Assembly (NCBI GenBank): GCA_007258455.2
Contig: VDFB02373365.1
Coordinates: forward strand, 217,925,765-217,989,764
Length of the DNA stretch: 64,000 bases
Direction: 5' to 3'
From: Sequoia sempervirens
Taxonomy: Eukaryota > Streptophyta > Pinopsida > Cupressales > Cupressaceae
Below are positions 34,313-46,000 of the stretch, one piece after another (position 1 is the stretch's first letter; each line of letters opens with the position of its first letter). The notes under the pieces are model-generated. The model saw only the letters and a program-made list of their open reading frames with translations. It made no database searches and was not told the DNA's origin. Both the position numbers and the translations under genes were made by a program.

Positions 34313-35005
34313 TTAAATAATGATTTTACTCTGAAATGGAATCCTAGTTTGCTTTGCTAATTGACATTCCTTGCATATTGCATTAGTAGGTTTCACCAAC
34401 TTAGGTAGATCTCTCATAGCCTTAGTGGAACTTATCTTGACAATATTATCAAAGTTAATATGACACAATCTTCTATGCCATAACCAACTTTCATCAACTT
34501 GAGCAATCAAACAACTTTTACTAGTAGCACTCAAGTGAAAGATATTACCTTTTCTTTTTGTACTTGATGCAATTTCATTTCTAGAACTGAATATTTTGCA
34601 CTTTCCATCCTTGAATTGAAGATTGTATCCCTTATCAACCATTTGACCAACACTCAAAAGATTATGCTTCAATCCTTCCACATATAGAAAATCATCAGTA
34701 GTATGCTTACCATCAAGAGAAATGCAACCTCTTCCATGGATTACACCAGATGTATTATCACCAAATCTCACAACACCACCATCATACTTTTCCAAGCTTA
34801 CAAAATTACTTTTGTCTCCCATCATATGATGTGAACATCCACTGTCAATTACCCATTCATCTTTTTCTTCAACTCGAGTAGCTAGGGCCTTCTCCACAAT
34901 TGTACAACCAACAGATTCAGTAGATACAAGATTATTTTCCTTGATAGCAATAAATACCCATTCATCATCACTTCTATTTCCCTTATCATATTCATCATCT
35001 ATCAC
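34313..35005 (-). pseudogene. Ty1/copia protease and integrase zinc-binding domain
   Basis: The open 231-codon segment carries WVIDSGCSHHMMGDKSNF, with the catalytic Asp-Ser-Gly intact (about 34,837-34,855). It is followed by GRGCISLDGKH and LKHNLLSVGQMVDKGYNLQF. The GAG-pre-integrase/HHCC part is LWHRRLCHINF and CKECQLAKQTRIPF (34,335-34,480), with both His and both Cys kept. The frame breaks at 34,313 before the integrase core. Confidence 0.9.
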
Positions 35006-35936
35006 ACCTTCATCAACAGCATAGTAACACTTCTTCTAAAATATAGGCTTGTTATGTTTTGGTTTAGCAGCTCTTTCTAGACACTTTGATGCAAAATGAC
35101 CTATCTTATTGCAAGAAAAAAATTTAAGAGGAAATTTTCCTTCATACTAACCTTTTCCTCTTAGTACTCTTTTGACAATAAATGCTTCTAGCTCTTCTAG
35201 CGCTCTTTCTTCTTCTTCAATTTGTTTGATTTCATCCTCATACTTGAATGTCTTCCTAGATGAACTTTCACTTAGATCATATCTTTGTCTCTCTTCCATA
35301 AGTAGTAGCCTTAAATGTAGATTCAACCTTGGGAAGGGCATCACCAATTTTTCTCAACTCAAAAGTAGTCAGCTTACCAACCAATGTATCTCTGGTTATG
35401 TTTGTTACAGTTTGGAGCTCTTCAATAGCACTAGCTTTGACTTTGTAAGAATTAGGCAGGGATCTAAGCACTTTAGCAAAAATCTCAGATTCATCTATCT
35501 TTCCACCAGTACATCTAATACCACACACAATTTCATTCACTCTTTGCATGAAAGTATTAATTTTCTCATCATCACCCATTCTCAACCTTTAATATTTCCC
35601 TTTCAAACTGTACAACTTAGCAATCTTCACATTAGCATCACCTTCATACAAGGTTTCCATTTTTTTCCAGATCTCATGAGTAGTCTTCAGATACATAACA
35701 TTTGTCATCTCAGAATCAATCAAAGCACTCAACAAAGCTTCCTTAGCCTGGATATTATACTCGACATCTTTGATCTCAACAGAAGTAGTAGGACCATTAT
35801 GTGGAATAATATACATATTACTTGTAATGCTCTAGTAGGGTTCACCAATGCATCTCAGATGGCACTCCATTCGAGTCTTCCACAAAGAATAATTTGTTCC
35901 ATCAAATCTCGAACTATCCTTCTTGTAACTTTCCAT
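35006..35936 (-). pseudogene. Ty1/copia gag
   Basis: The start is the ATG at 35,934-35,936 (MESYKKDSSRFDGTNYSLWK), the usual opening of copia gag. Then come HEIWKKMETLYEGDANVKIA, INTFMQRVNEIVCGIRCTGG and AKVLRSLPNSYKVKASAIEE. After a frame change near 35,280 the zinc knuckle is near 35,085-35,130. It reads FFSCNKIGHFASKC: the first Cys is missing while the other Cys, His and Cys remain. A long opposite-strand ORF here is only its shadow. Confidence 0.88.
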
Positions 35937-37094
35937 CCCAGATCACCTTAAGTTGTTAAACTTCTTCTAAGGAATCTATTGATGAGCCTAGTTTTTGGTC
36001 TAGTTTTGGGTAGAATCTATATTCTATTTGCTCATAGATTTCATGGAATTTAATGCTTAAGTGTTGGTTTTGGCATAATTTTTCCCTCAAACCATTGGCA
36101 CTTGATATTACCCCATCTCTACAAGCTTTAATGATATTTGGCATAATATGTGGGTTATCTATATTGATTTTGCATGTGATAAATGAATGTTTCTTAGAGT
36201 GGTTATAGATGTGCAGTTACTATGTGTACTAACCTTGACATGTAGATTTAATATACCAAGTTGAGGAAGACACCGCCAGCTAGGCATGCACCAGAACGTT
36301 CAACTGAGGAATCGCTCCAAGTGAAAGGCATCCAGTAGTAAAGATTCTTCATGCAACAGAATGTAACCACCTTGTAGTGGACCTTAATGATCAAGCATTC
36401 ATGGGCATTACTGTTGTGATGGATCTGCGCTTGACTTGCATGTCTGACCAGATTCCATGCATGCATAACCGCCATCGCTCCACTTCCCCTATTTTCCCTA
36501 AAATAATTTTCTCTAGTTTCAGTAATACAGATGCATTACTCTTTGTATGCATGATTTACAGTGAATAAAATAAATTTTTGAGTTCGAGCATTTTAGTTCT
36601 TATTAGTTTAGAGGATACTTATCCAAGGGGGCCCACTTGGTGAGTAATATGTCTTCTTAGTTTAGCATTAGTTTATTATTACTTTTTGTTTAGCACTTAG
36701 TTACAAATCTAGCATCGATTGTTCCTACAACCACTAGAATTCCATTTTGTGACTGTTCCTACAGCCAAAGAAGATAGAGTAGTCTCCTGTTTGTCACTCA
36801 TATTTTCATTCTTTCTATACATTTCAGCTTAACATAGTTGTTGGTTGATTTTCAACATTTTATTTATTTCCTTTTAAGCAATTTACTTTCAGTATTATGT
36901 TTCTTAGTTGTAGAATTCAATGACTACTTGAGCCCCTAGTGCACATACTTTTCTGACCCATTTCAAGTTCACATCCCTAGGTTGACAAGTTAAATGCACC
37001 TTCATGATGATTGAATAGCTATTCAGGTTAGATGTCCAGTCTCTGAATCATGGCTATAAAGGCTTAGTTATGAAATCATTGTAGGAGGCCAACA
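35937..37094 (+). repeat. Region holding the 5' LTR of plus-strand element E4; boundary with copia not fixed
   Basis: The right edge is clear: CCAACA at 37,089-37,094, five T, then a primer-binding site. The left part (35,937 to about 36,240) is probably the remainder of the copia 5' leader, but the copia LTR block seen in A-C is not present there, so the copia 5' LTR seems lost. No gene is supported in this stretch. Confidence 0.45.
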
Positions 37095-37099
37095 TTTTT

Positions 37100-37117
37100 T
37101 GGCATGATTTTCGGGGA
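37100..37117 (+). other. Primer-binding site of E4
   Basis: TGGCATGATTTTCGGGGA. It resembles the TGGCGCCGTTGCCGGGGA site typical of Athila/Tat Ty3 elements, with several changes. It lies 5 bases after the LTR end and 157 bases before the gag ATG. Confidence 0.65.
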
Positions 37118-37274
37118 TGGTGTCAAGCTAGGAAGTCTTTTGGAGTCATTGGTAGTTTTTCTTGTTGTAGTGTTTCTGAAATTTGTTCTTAGCATATCCT
37201 CATTTAGGAAGTAATGACCCCCCTGATTCTTTACCAATTCTTTGTGTGAGTTGGCTAATAGTGAGTGATACTAC

Positions 37275-39050
37275 ATGCATAGAGGAAGGAGAAGGGATGC
37301 TTATGGGAGATTTCTTCCTAACAATCCTCATCCATTACAGCTAGTTGAGTACCAGAACCTACTAGAAGAAGAGGAGGAAGAAGATCCACAACCTTTTGTT
37401 GATGCATATCCTGATCTGACTAGGTCTGAAGTCTCCTCGGAAGATAAAAATCAGCTTGAGAACCCCTTTGTCTTAGAACCACATCAAGTAGGCATGGGTG
37501 ATGCAAATAGGAATAGACAAAACCAACTAGCTTTTCCTTTTCCCATTTCCCATGAAAATGAGGTTGAAAACATGAAGACCATTCTTGCCTCAACACTTCC
37601 CAATTTTTATGGACTTGTGACAAAATATCATGATACCTCCTTATTTGAGTTTTCCATACTCTACAAGAGTTATGATTATATTACTAATTCCCATTGACTT
37701 AAGTTATTTCCCACCACTTTAAAAGAGGTCGCATTAAGATGGTTCATAAGCCTAGGAAGGGACACTGTGGAAACTTGGGAAGACATGAAGACAAAATTCC
37801 TTGAGAAATACAAGGAATACTGTAGGGGTAGTGACATGAGAGGAGGTGACATTTTCAAGATGCAACAAAAGGAAGATGAGAGCCTAGAAGATTATATTGC
37901 AAGGTTCCTATTTTTCCTACAAAAGTCCCCACACCATGCACTTAATGAGGACTCACAAAAGTTGTTTTTTCCTAAGAGGAATCAATGAAGTTGCACTGAT
38001 TCCTTGGACCTCATGGAAGTAGGAGATATCTCCCAAGTTCCTTGGGAGGATATCAAGAAAATATGCTAGAAGTACTCTAGGGAAACTTCAAAGAAAGGGA
38101 GAGCTTATCAATCTTCCATGGGTAAGTCAACTACCAGTGGAGTTTCAAGAATGGAGATCACTCATTTGTTGGAATACTTCAAGCAAGATATTATCAAAAA
38201 TATAGCTACTCAACTAGATACACTTGAGGCCAAAAAGAAACAAGAAGAGGTAGAGACGATGTTGACAGAGTATTGTACACACTGCAGACAAAAGAAGGAT
38301 TGCAGATGTAAGATGGTAGCTAACCTGGAAGGAAAGAAGATTTCACTTGAGTTCAAGCCAATTTAGATTGAAGAAGACCAAGTATACTATGTTGCACAAA
38401 GGAAGCCTTGGGCTCCAAGATGAGGTATGCCACCAGATCCACTATCATATGCTAGACCATACTTTAATTCTTATTCATCTGGTAACCAATGGAATCCCCC
38501 ATATCCACCTAGTTATGGAGGATATCCACCATAGCCTTGGAGTAACCCTCCAAATCCTTGTCCCAACCATTAGAGTTCTCCACCTTAGTGGCAGCAACCT
38601 TAGGGGAATTGGGAGCAATTCCAAGGGCACTAGCAACCACCTCTAGGAAATTGGCAGCAAACAAATCAATGGAGAAGAGGACAACAATGGCCTACTCAAA
38701 AAACTAGTTACATGCAGCCACCTTCTCAACCCTAGCAACCTGCTCTAATGCCTCCACCTACTAATCTAAGCTCAAATGCACCTAAACCCACTCAAATACC
38801 AGCTCAACCCATTCCCAATCCAAATAACAAACCACATTAGTATCTTGCATACTCTATTGATTTAAATCAATTCCTTGCATATGTTGTGAGTGTAAGTGAT
38901 ATCCACCTATGTTCAAGACCCACTCTATTAGGTCCTCTCAAACCCATTATCACTGAGCTTCATGTGGAAGAGGAGGAGGAGCCTTTGAATGATCCCATTC
39001 GGCCAAATTCACCTAAAAATACTAAACCAGTTCAAGTCAAGCAAACTAAA
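37275..39050 (+). pseudogene. Athila/Tat-like Ty3 gag, element E4
   Basis: It starts MHRGRRRDAYGRFLPNNPHP, then EEEEEEDPQPFVDAYPDLTR. The capsid domain follows: MKTILASTLPNFYGLV, a stop near 37,695, LKLFPTTLKEVALRWFISLG, WEDMKTKFLEKYKEYC and DESLEDYIARFLFFLQK. At 38,260-38,320 a cluster CTHCRQKKDCRC stands where a zinc motif is expected. After a frame change comes a Pro/Gln/Asn-rich tail (38,400-38,850) with repeated PPxNP words and then acidic EEEEEPLNDPIRP. Several stops are present. Confidence 0.8.
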
Positions 39051-39681
39051 TAAGAACCACCATTCCCTTAGAGGTTGGAAGTTGCCAAGAAGAAAGAAGA
39101 AAAGGAGGATACCACTTTTGACATTCTGTCAGCTAAAGCATATATATGTTCAGATACCCCTATTTTAGGCCATAAAGGATGTTCCAATCTATGGAAAAGC
39201 TATCAAGGAAGCTTGTCTTAAGAAGGTAGGAAGGAAGAAGAGAGACCCAACTACAGTTCATGTGGTGGGCTAGCTAGTTGATATCATTCTGGGAAAAGTG
39301 ACTATTCCCAAGGATAATGACCCAAGTAGTCTTGTGGTAGCAATTGTCATAAAAAATATCCAAGCAAAGAATGCTCTAATTGATTTAGGGGCAGCAATCA
39401 ATGTAATGACCAAAGAAATCCTGCAGCAACTAAACATTGCAAGTATGAGATCTACTCCTACTATCTTGTAGCTTGCTGATAGCTCTACTGTTAAGCCTAA
39501 TGGTGTAGTAGAGGATCTTGTGGTAGTTCTAGAATCCTAGAAATATCCAACAAATTTTATGATTCTTTCTCCTAAGGCCACACTAGGCAGGTATCCTATC
39601 ATTCTTGGAAGCCCTTGGTTGGCAACTATAGATGCATACATTAGATGTCGGTCAGGTGACATGACCATTTCAAATGGAAGG
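39051..39681 (+). pseudogene. Athila/Tat-like protease, element E4
   Basis: The active site is ALIDLGAAINVMTKEI (39,370-39,420); Athila/Tat proteases carry ALIDLGASINVM. Later parts are STPTIL, LADSSTVKPNGVVEDLVV, ATLGRYPIILGSPWLATIDA. Upstream lies KRDPTTVHVV. It ends abruptly at 39,681, where a minus-strand LTR begins within the motif IRCRSGDMTIS. No RT of E4 is found beyond that LTR. Confidence 0.82.
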
Positions 39682-40942
39682 TGTAGAACCCCAATCCTAG
39701 AACTACACAAATACAAGAAATAAACACAATATTAGATCATATGCAAATTAGTATCAAGATTCCCCATGAAATCCATTTAAATTGCAAATAACAAGAAATG
39801 AGATGAAGAACATAAGCAAATATAAATAAAAGATATCAAATCTTATTCAATGTAAAGAAAAATCTTGATCCCATGGGGGAATTGGTGCCAATTTGATGTG
39901 GAAATTGGCCCTTTCCCAACTCCTATGATGCAATGTTGATGAGTGATCCACTTTGGTGAAGATTCAATTGAGCTCCATGATGAAAAATCTGCATAACCTA
40001 GCTAAGATCTTGATAAAATAGATGAAAATAGAGATGCTTGAGGATGAAATTGAGTATAGTAGACTTGCTCAAATTGTGGATGATCAAAATGAGGAGAGAA
40101 GCCTCTTATTTATAGAAAGACAAGATGGAGGAATGAGCAAAATGGAACAATGTGGGATCATTCAACATCCAATGGGAAAGTGTCACTTGTCAAGATGTGA
40201 ATGGAGGAAGCTTGAGCAAATTTTGATGAATGTGCACAATAAATGGAATTAGGTGGAATTTGAAAATGGTGAAATGACATGCAAGAGGGAAAAAGAATGA
40301 ATTAAATGCCACTTGGCTCAATGCACAAGGAAATGTAAGAGGGAATGAATGTCTTGTTGGAAGGACAAATCCATTTGGAGGGATTTTCAAACTTGGAGGA
40401 ATATTCCCCTAAAGATGCCAAGTTGAAAGAAAATAGGGATTTAATAAATCCATTAAATGTATTTTCATGTGCAAGTAGCAAAATCTAGAGAAATTTGGAG
40501 ATTAGGATTAAATTAATCAAGGTTTAATTAATTTAATGAGGGATTATATGATGCAACTATTTGATTTAGATTTATGAGTTGATTTAAATCAAAAGATGAG
40601 AATGTGATTTAGATTTAATTAAATAAAGGATTTGATTTATTTAATTAAAGAAGATGATGTTAGATTAAATCAAATAGAGATTTAATTTATTTAATTTAAT
40701 AAGATGACTTTAGAGATTTAATCAAATAAAATGAATTATTTAATTAAATAGAGGCATAGGGATAATTAAATCAGATTGATTAATTTAATTAAAAAGAGAG
40801 TGACTTAATCAGATAAATAATGTTTTATTTAATTAAGGGACGAAGAGTGATGACAAGCTTAAGAAGGTGATTTAGGTTGAAATGATGTTAGTAAATCAGG
40901 ATCAAGTGTGTAATGTCAATTAATACATTTTTCGTGTCTACA
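39682..40942 (-). repeat. Minus-strand LTR inserted in E4
   Basis: The ends are inverted repeats TGTAGA/TCTACA. The minus strand starts TGTAGACACGAAAAATG at 40,942 and ends GGGGTTCTACA at 39,682, 1,261 bases. A TATA-like CTATAAATAAG (minus) is at 40,105-40,115. U3 contains an AT-only-like block (40,440-40,860) built of ATTTAATTA words. It is a 3' LTR, because a polypurine tract rather than a target duplication borders it on the right; the rest of that element is not recognisable. Confidence 0.75.
40105..40115 (-). promoter_or_regulatory. TATA box in LTR
   Basis: The minus strand reads CTATAAATAAG, about 830 bases from the LTR start and therefore at the expected U3 end. Confidence 0.45.
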
Positions 40943-40957
40943 TTTTGCCCCTCTTTG
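40943..40957 (-). other. Polypurine tract next to the 39,682-40,942 LTR
   Basis: The minus strand reads CAAAGAGGGGCAAAA and touches the TGTAGA start of the LTR. Confidence 0.7.
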
Positions 40958-40980
40958 AAGCAAAGTACTCGCTGCATTGT

Positions 40981-41766
40981 GGGTATGTGCAGGATCATCA
41001 TGGAAAAAATAGGCCCTTAAGTGGCAAAAAATTCAGAAAATCAGAGTTAGACAACTTGACATAAAAATTTGAATAAGTTATCTATATTATCTCAAAAATA
41101 TGTAAAAATAGAATCTATAGCAAATTGAATGTAGTTTCTAAACTACTAGTTTTTTTTTTTAAATCTATTTGGTGAAAATTTAAAATTTCAATGCAATAGT
41201 ACTTAAATTTTAGGGAAAAATAAGAAGTAGGTGTCTGTTTGACCACCCTAACGACAATAAAATGATAATATTTTTTATAATATTTTAGATATAAGTAGAT
41301 GACTCATGTCCCAATGTGATTTATATTTTTATGTAATTTTTTTCCAACTAAATAATTAATTATGATTTTTTATTACAACATTTAAAAAATATAAAACTCA
41401 TATGTCTAACCACCTTAACTTGGTAAAAACTTCATGAAATTCATTTTTTTTTAATCCTATAGTTTGTGAAGCATAGAATGTGACACATGTTTTGGATTCA
41501 AAAATGTGATACTGTTTGAAAGCTATAGATATTTTTCAATCAATCTATCAATCAGGAATTTAGTCATAATTCAAATAGAAAACGAATAATAATTATTTAT
41601 TAAATTTAAAGTAAAGAATAATTTATATTGGTGGAAAGCTGAGAATCTCCTTTAAAAACCCTTTTTGTTTCACCAATTTTGGGTAAAAAAAAAATCGTCA
41701 GCCACATACCCTACACATACCCATCATATCACCACTTTTTGGCCCATCATGATCCTGCACATACCC
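40981..41766. mobile_element. Non-autonomous DNA transposon with TIRs, copy 2 (786 bp)
   Basis: It starts GGGTATGTGCAGGATCATCA and ends, read on the other strand, GGGTATGTGCAGGATCATGA, so the first 18 bases of each end are perfect inverted repeats. The flanks are TTGT at 40,977-40,980 and TTGT at 41,767-41,770, again a 4-base duplication but of different sequence from copy 1. The internal text is the same as in copy 1 (for example CTTGACATAAAAATTTGAAT and TTGACCACCCTAAC). The right end has three CACATACCC words within 70 bases. No coding capacity is seen. Confidence 0.87.
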
Positions 41767-41770
41767 TTGT

Positions 41771-42659
41771 TTCAAAGAATAAACAATCTCAATTAGAATT
41801 CAATTTTTTTTTAATTTTAAAAATTGCCCCACTACTGCCCCAGCAAACAAAACATGCCGATACACTGCCCCCTCGAGAGATCGGATGAAAATTTCAACTT
41901 TTTGGGTGATCTGACGAAAAAAGAGGACAAGGTTCCCGATAGGTCCAAAAAGGCTCCAGAAGGTTAAAAAGCATGCCAAAACAATGCAAAATGGTGCACA
42001 GATGGACAAAAACATATTTAGGGGGCCAAAACCATGGTAGGACAGCTAAACGAGGTCAAAAAACCCTAACTTTTAGGCTTAAATAGGCCTCAAGGGGCCA
42101 TTTCCAATTCATTTGTAGATTCATCCTTTAGAGATTTATGTGATTTCAGCTCTGACCCCTTTGCGAGATGGCACAATGACAACTCCCCTAACACATCTCA
42201 GACTAAGTACGCACACACCAAAGGCTACCTAGCACTGGACCACCAGTGAGTCAACTTGACCCAACCTTATTTTTTAATTTTTGTATGCATTTATTATCCT
42301 AAGAATTAGGTCTTTTAGGAGCGGTCCAATATAGCACCATTGGAAGGTCTCTTTTGGTATTGTGTGGCCTCAAACTACACTACAGTTGCAAATAGCAATG
42401 CTGTAGTGTAGTTTAGAATTAGGGTTTAAACTCCAAACAAAGTTGCATGTGAAGAGTGCACCGTGGCAGGCCTCTTTGCAAATTAGGGTTTAGGGCCAAA
42501 CTAGACCGTACCTCAAATTGTGATGCCATAGTGGAGTTTGAGGGCCAAAGGCTCCTTGCAGCACAATTTGAAACTTTCAAATTGTGTTGCACCCACAAAT
42601 AGTGATGTGCAAGTTGTTTGGGGTACGTTGAGATAAGACAGGGTCACAATTTTTGATGA
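41771..42659. other. No gene seen
   Basis: AT-rich at first, then GTAGTGTAGTTT and TTAGGGTTT words. I see no domain-bearing frame. It probably belongs to the 5' part of the plant-mobile-domain relic or to the element that owned the LTR on the left. Confidence 0.35.
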
Positions 42660-44460
42660 ATTTTAATGCGGTGGCTTTCCTGATGCAGGATGAGGTGATG
42701 ATACTTCATTCACACACGCACAGGTCTTAAGTAATTTTTGGTGTTTTGCAAAGCATGCTCGAGCGACAGTAGGAGCATCTAGGGGTCATCAGACTATGGA
42801 ACATTGCTTACGCACCACCCATGAGGACACACTTGGGTATGATAATGGCACTCGCTGAGAGATCGCATAACGATACATCCTCTTTCCACCTCCCGACAGG
42901 AGAGGCGATAGTCACACTAGAGGTGTGGAAGATTCAAAAATTTCCCATCCATAGAGAGCGTGTGATTTATGATGTGGATACCAGGAGGGATGCCTGCTAT
43001 GATGTTATGGGCCTTGACGAGCTTTTCTTTTGCGAGGGTAAAATCGAGATGGAGCGCTATAGGCTCGTCATGTCACCCTTTTGCCTTACTATAGCAGCTA
43101 TCATATTAGGCCTTGTTGCATCAAATCAATGGTGCCGATACTTCATTCTTGGATGGGGTCTCGCTTGGGAGCACATGGTCTGGTGATGAGTATGCTTTGT
43201 TCGGGGGCCAGTTCTATTGGCCTCATTGTACAATGATCTTCATGAGTTTGCATACCTTGATGGTTGAGCCATTGGGGCTAGAGTCACACTCCTTCATATC
43301 TGGGCCTAGGAGCACATCACTGTGCTTCACCTAAGATTCGTCCTAGTTGATATGGAGCTAGATGATCCAGTTGTCTAGTGATATAGAGGTGTCTCCTTTA
43401 CACATACAAGACAAGATGGGATTCCCCATTAGAGGAGAGTTCTAGATGATATGTGAGTCTTCACCTAGCGGCCATACCTTGGATGGCCCACATGGTACGA
43501 TGATGTACAACAACTCTTTTTCACTTGCCAAGATAGATTGATGCAGGGTAGAGAGCACACAATGCTCGAGATGTACCTACTAGGAAAAGTGCAAAGATAG
43601 TTCAGAGAGTTGTAGGATAGGCTAGATGATCAGTATGTCACTATATTTTCACGTACGACGAGATAGAGCTCTTGGGGCCGATACATACCTGCACATGATG
43701 CAGTACAAAGTTTTATGTAGCTGGTGGCTAGGTCATAGCCATATGATTAGGGGTAGGCCAATGCATGGACTACGCAGGAATACAAGGATTGGTTCAAGCA
43801 ACCTCTTAGACTTATAGTTTCAGGGACACCATCCGCCTAGTGTAGGGCCAGAGGTAGCAAATTAGGATGGGCCCGAGGGGATGAAGATGGGGACTAAGGA
43901 GGGGGAGTACCACCACCTCATTAGCCAGATTAGGATAGGGGACCATAGGATCAGCCAAACCTATATCAGTAGGTAGACCAACAGAGACAAGATGTCTCCA
44001 GGAAAGAACTGGACCTGGGATGGTAGGATAGGTAGGATCAGGGGCACCAGGATAGGGTTCTGACACCACCTAGACATGGTGGCCATGATTAGCCACTCAT
44101 GCAGTCACCCCTATAGCCAAACCCCAGGGATGGTCAGATACTCCAACTACAGGTACTTATAGTTGAGAGGGATTAGTTATGGGTAGAGTGGGACCAAGCG
44201 GTCCAGCAGAGATAGGTTGCGAAGCTGCAGGCAATAGCAGAGATGGGAAAATGACAGAAAATTGAGAGCATGTTTTTGTCCTCCTCCCGGAGCATGGTAC
44301 CACTTCGATCATATAAGGAGGCCATCTAGGAGGCTGATTATTATTGGATTCATTATTATGAGGCCATTCCAAGAGCAGCTCGAGTCCTGGACTTTTCACA
44401 GAGGATAGGCCACAGACCTATAGAGTACCACAGAGAGAGTAGGTGGTGAGGGTAGCAGGC
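42660..44460 (+). pseudogene. Plant mobile domain (aminotransferase-like) relic
   Basis: The clear part is 42,821-43,030: ALAERSHNDTSSFHLPTGEA, then IVTLEVWKIQKFPIH. This matches the plant mobile domain consensus, in which a W/ER..TxTFHLPxGE motif precedes a TLxDV helix. After frame changes, YLGWPTWYDDVQQLFFTCQD and a Tyr/Trp-rich part (43,480-43,800) could be the rest of the domain. A tail of Pro, Gln and Arg runs to about 44,460. These domains occur both in host genes and inside Mutator-like and Ty3 elements. Which applies here is not visible. Confidence 0.6.
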
Positions 44461-44519
44461 AGTAGGGTTAGCCCTAGTTTTGATCAGAGATAGGATTATT
44501 TTGTGCCCCATGGGCTCAT

Positions 44520-45290
44520 TTTTTATAACCCAGTGGGCCCTTGTAATTTATGCATTCGATACACACTTGATTAGATTCTTTTGTACCATGAAAGCATAGT
44601 TATTTTGATGATATATGAGATGATATTATATTTATCTGATATGATGTGTCCTATCTGACTTTATGCTTTATGGATGAATCCTATTTCTATATGTTGTTCA
44701 ATGTGATGCAATGATGTTCCATGTTATGATGCTATGATGATGATACTATATGATGGTTATGTGATGATGTAATGTGATGGTTTATGGATGCATTTCTTTT
44801 TTCAGTACATTTTCTTATATAATTTTTATGATGTATGCAAAATGTTATGATATGCAAATGCTTAGACTAACAGATCTATATTATGCATTTGATGGATGAT
44901 AAGATGTATGCAATTTTCTTATGTATGATATGCAATTATGATGTTATGATGGAGATATGATGTGATGATGCATGATGTATGAAATGATTCTTTACGTAAT
45001 AATGTATGTGTTATGATATGATGTTTATGATATGCAAATGGATGATTTGATATATGTGATATGATGTATATGGATTGTTACTAATGCTTACATATATGAC
45101 ATGATCATATGATTTTGCAATGGATGCTTTTGATATTTTTGATATGGGATGATTATGTAATGTTATGGTTCATAAGATGCATAGAATAACCAATCTATAT
45201 TATGCAATGATAGAGATGTAATGCATGTGGTATGATTAATGTTTTTTATGTGATATGATATGTAATATGCAATATGCTGATGGTTTGTGG
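44520..45290. repeat. TATGATG-rich low-complexity DNA
   Basis: Irregular repeats of ATGATG, TATGATG and ATATGATGT occupy most of this stretch. No gene. It looks like an expanded and degenerated microsatellite. Confidence 0.7.
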
Positions 45291-46000
45291 ATGTAGGATG
45301 AATGCAACACCGATAATGATTTGTGATTAATTATCATGGTACCATGTTAGCGCAGAAAAGGAGATAGAAGAAAGAAAGATATTCCAATAAGACACAAGAT
45401 GATGATGACAACTTTTCAAGGAGATGAGATTTTAAAAGGGCCAATTACCTTATGTTTGATTACACACATAGGTATGATGCATCAAGGTATAAAGAACCAG
45501 GATGGCGTTGCACCTAGTGTGATTGAATTTGACTCAACAATCAGATAGGAGTACTCTTGTTCACACTTGGTATATAGAACCTCATTCAGGATGCAGTTCA
45601 GATATTTCAGACATCTCAGACTAAAACATAGAAAAGCAAGTCTTCCTATGTGGTCAACAAGAAACCTAAAATATCTTCCCTACAAACTGTTAGCTCTCAA
45701 AAATGTAGGTTTGAACCACGAAAGGTTGCCAAGCTTTCACAACATTTTAGGGTAATAGACAAGGTCAAAATATTTAGACCTTCTACTCTTCAGGTGCTGC
45801 TAGACCTAGGTGGGTGTACCTATATGAATTGGGCAAAATTGATGTGCTTATCTTTCTTGAAATATTTTTCCCACAATGGTAGATGGGAGTGGATGAATGA
45901 ATTCAAAATTGATACAAATAGCAATCCTGTAAATCTAAATCCTAAAATGCTCAATTAACAAATGTAAAATAGATGAAAAGAAACTGAATGAATCAAAATG
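45291..46000. other. No recognisable gene
   Basis: A plus-strand frame at 45,650-45,958 (QVLLDLGGCTYMNWAKL) has no domain I know, although LLDLGG loosely recalls a protease active site. Nothing else is supported. Confidence 0.3.

Noticed and set aside
35172..35951. 259-codon plus-strand open frame
   Set aside because: It is antisense to a clear copia gag and has a Ser/Leu/Ile-rich composition typical of a shadow frame.
36377..36568. Small frames at 36,248-36,568
   Set aside because: Short, on opposite strands, without motifs, and in a probable LTR.
45650..45958. 102-codon plus-strand frame with LLDLGG, considered as a protease
   Set aside because: No flap motif or neighbouring gag/pol text; a single short match is not enough.
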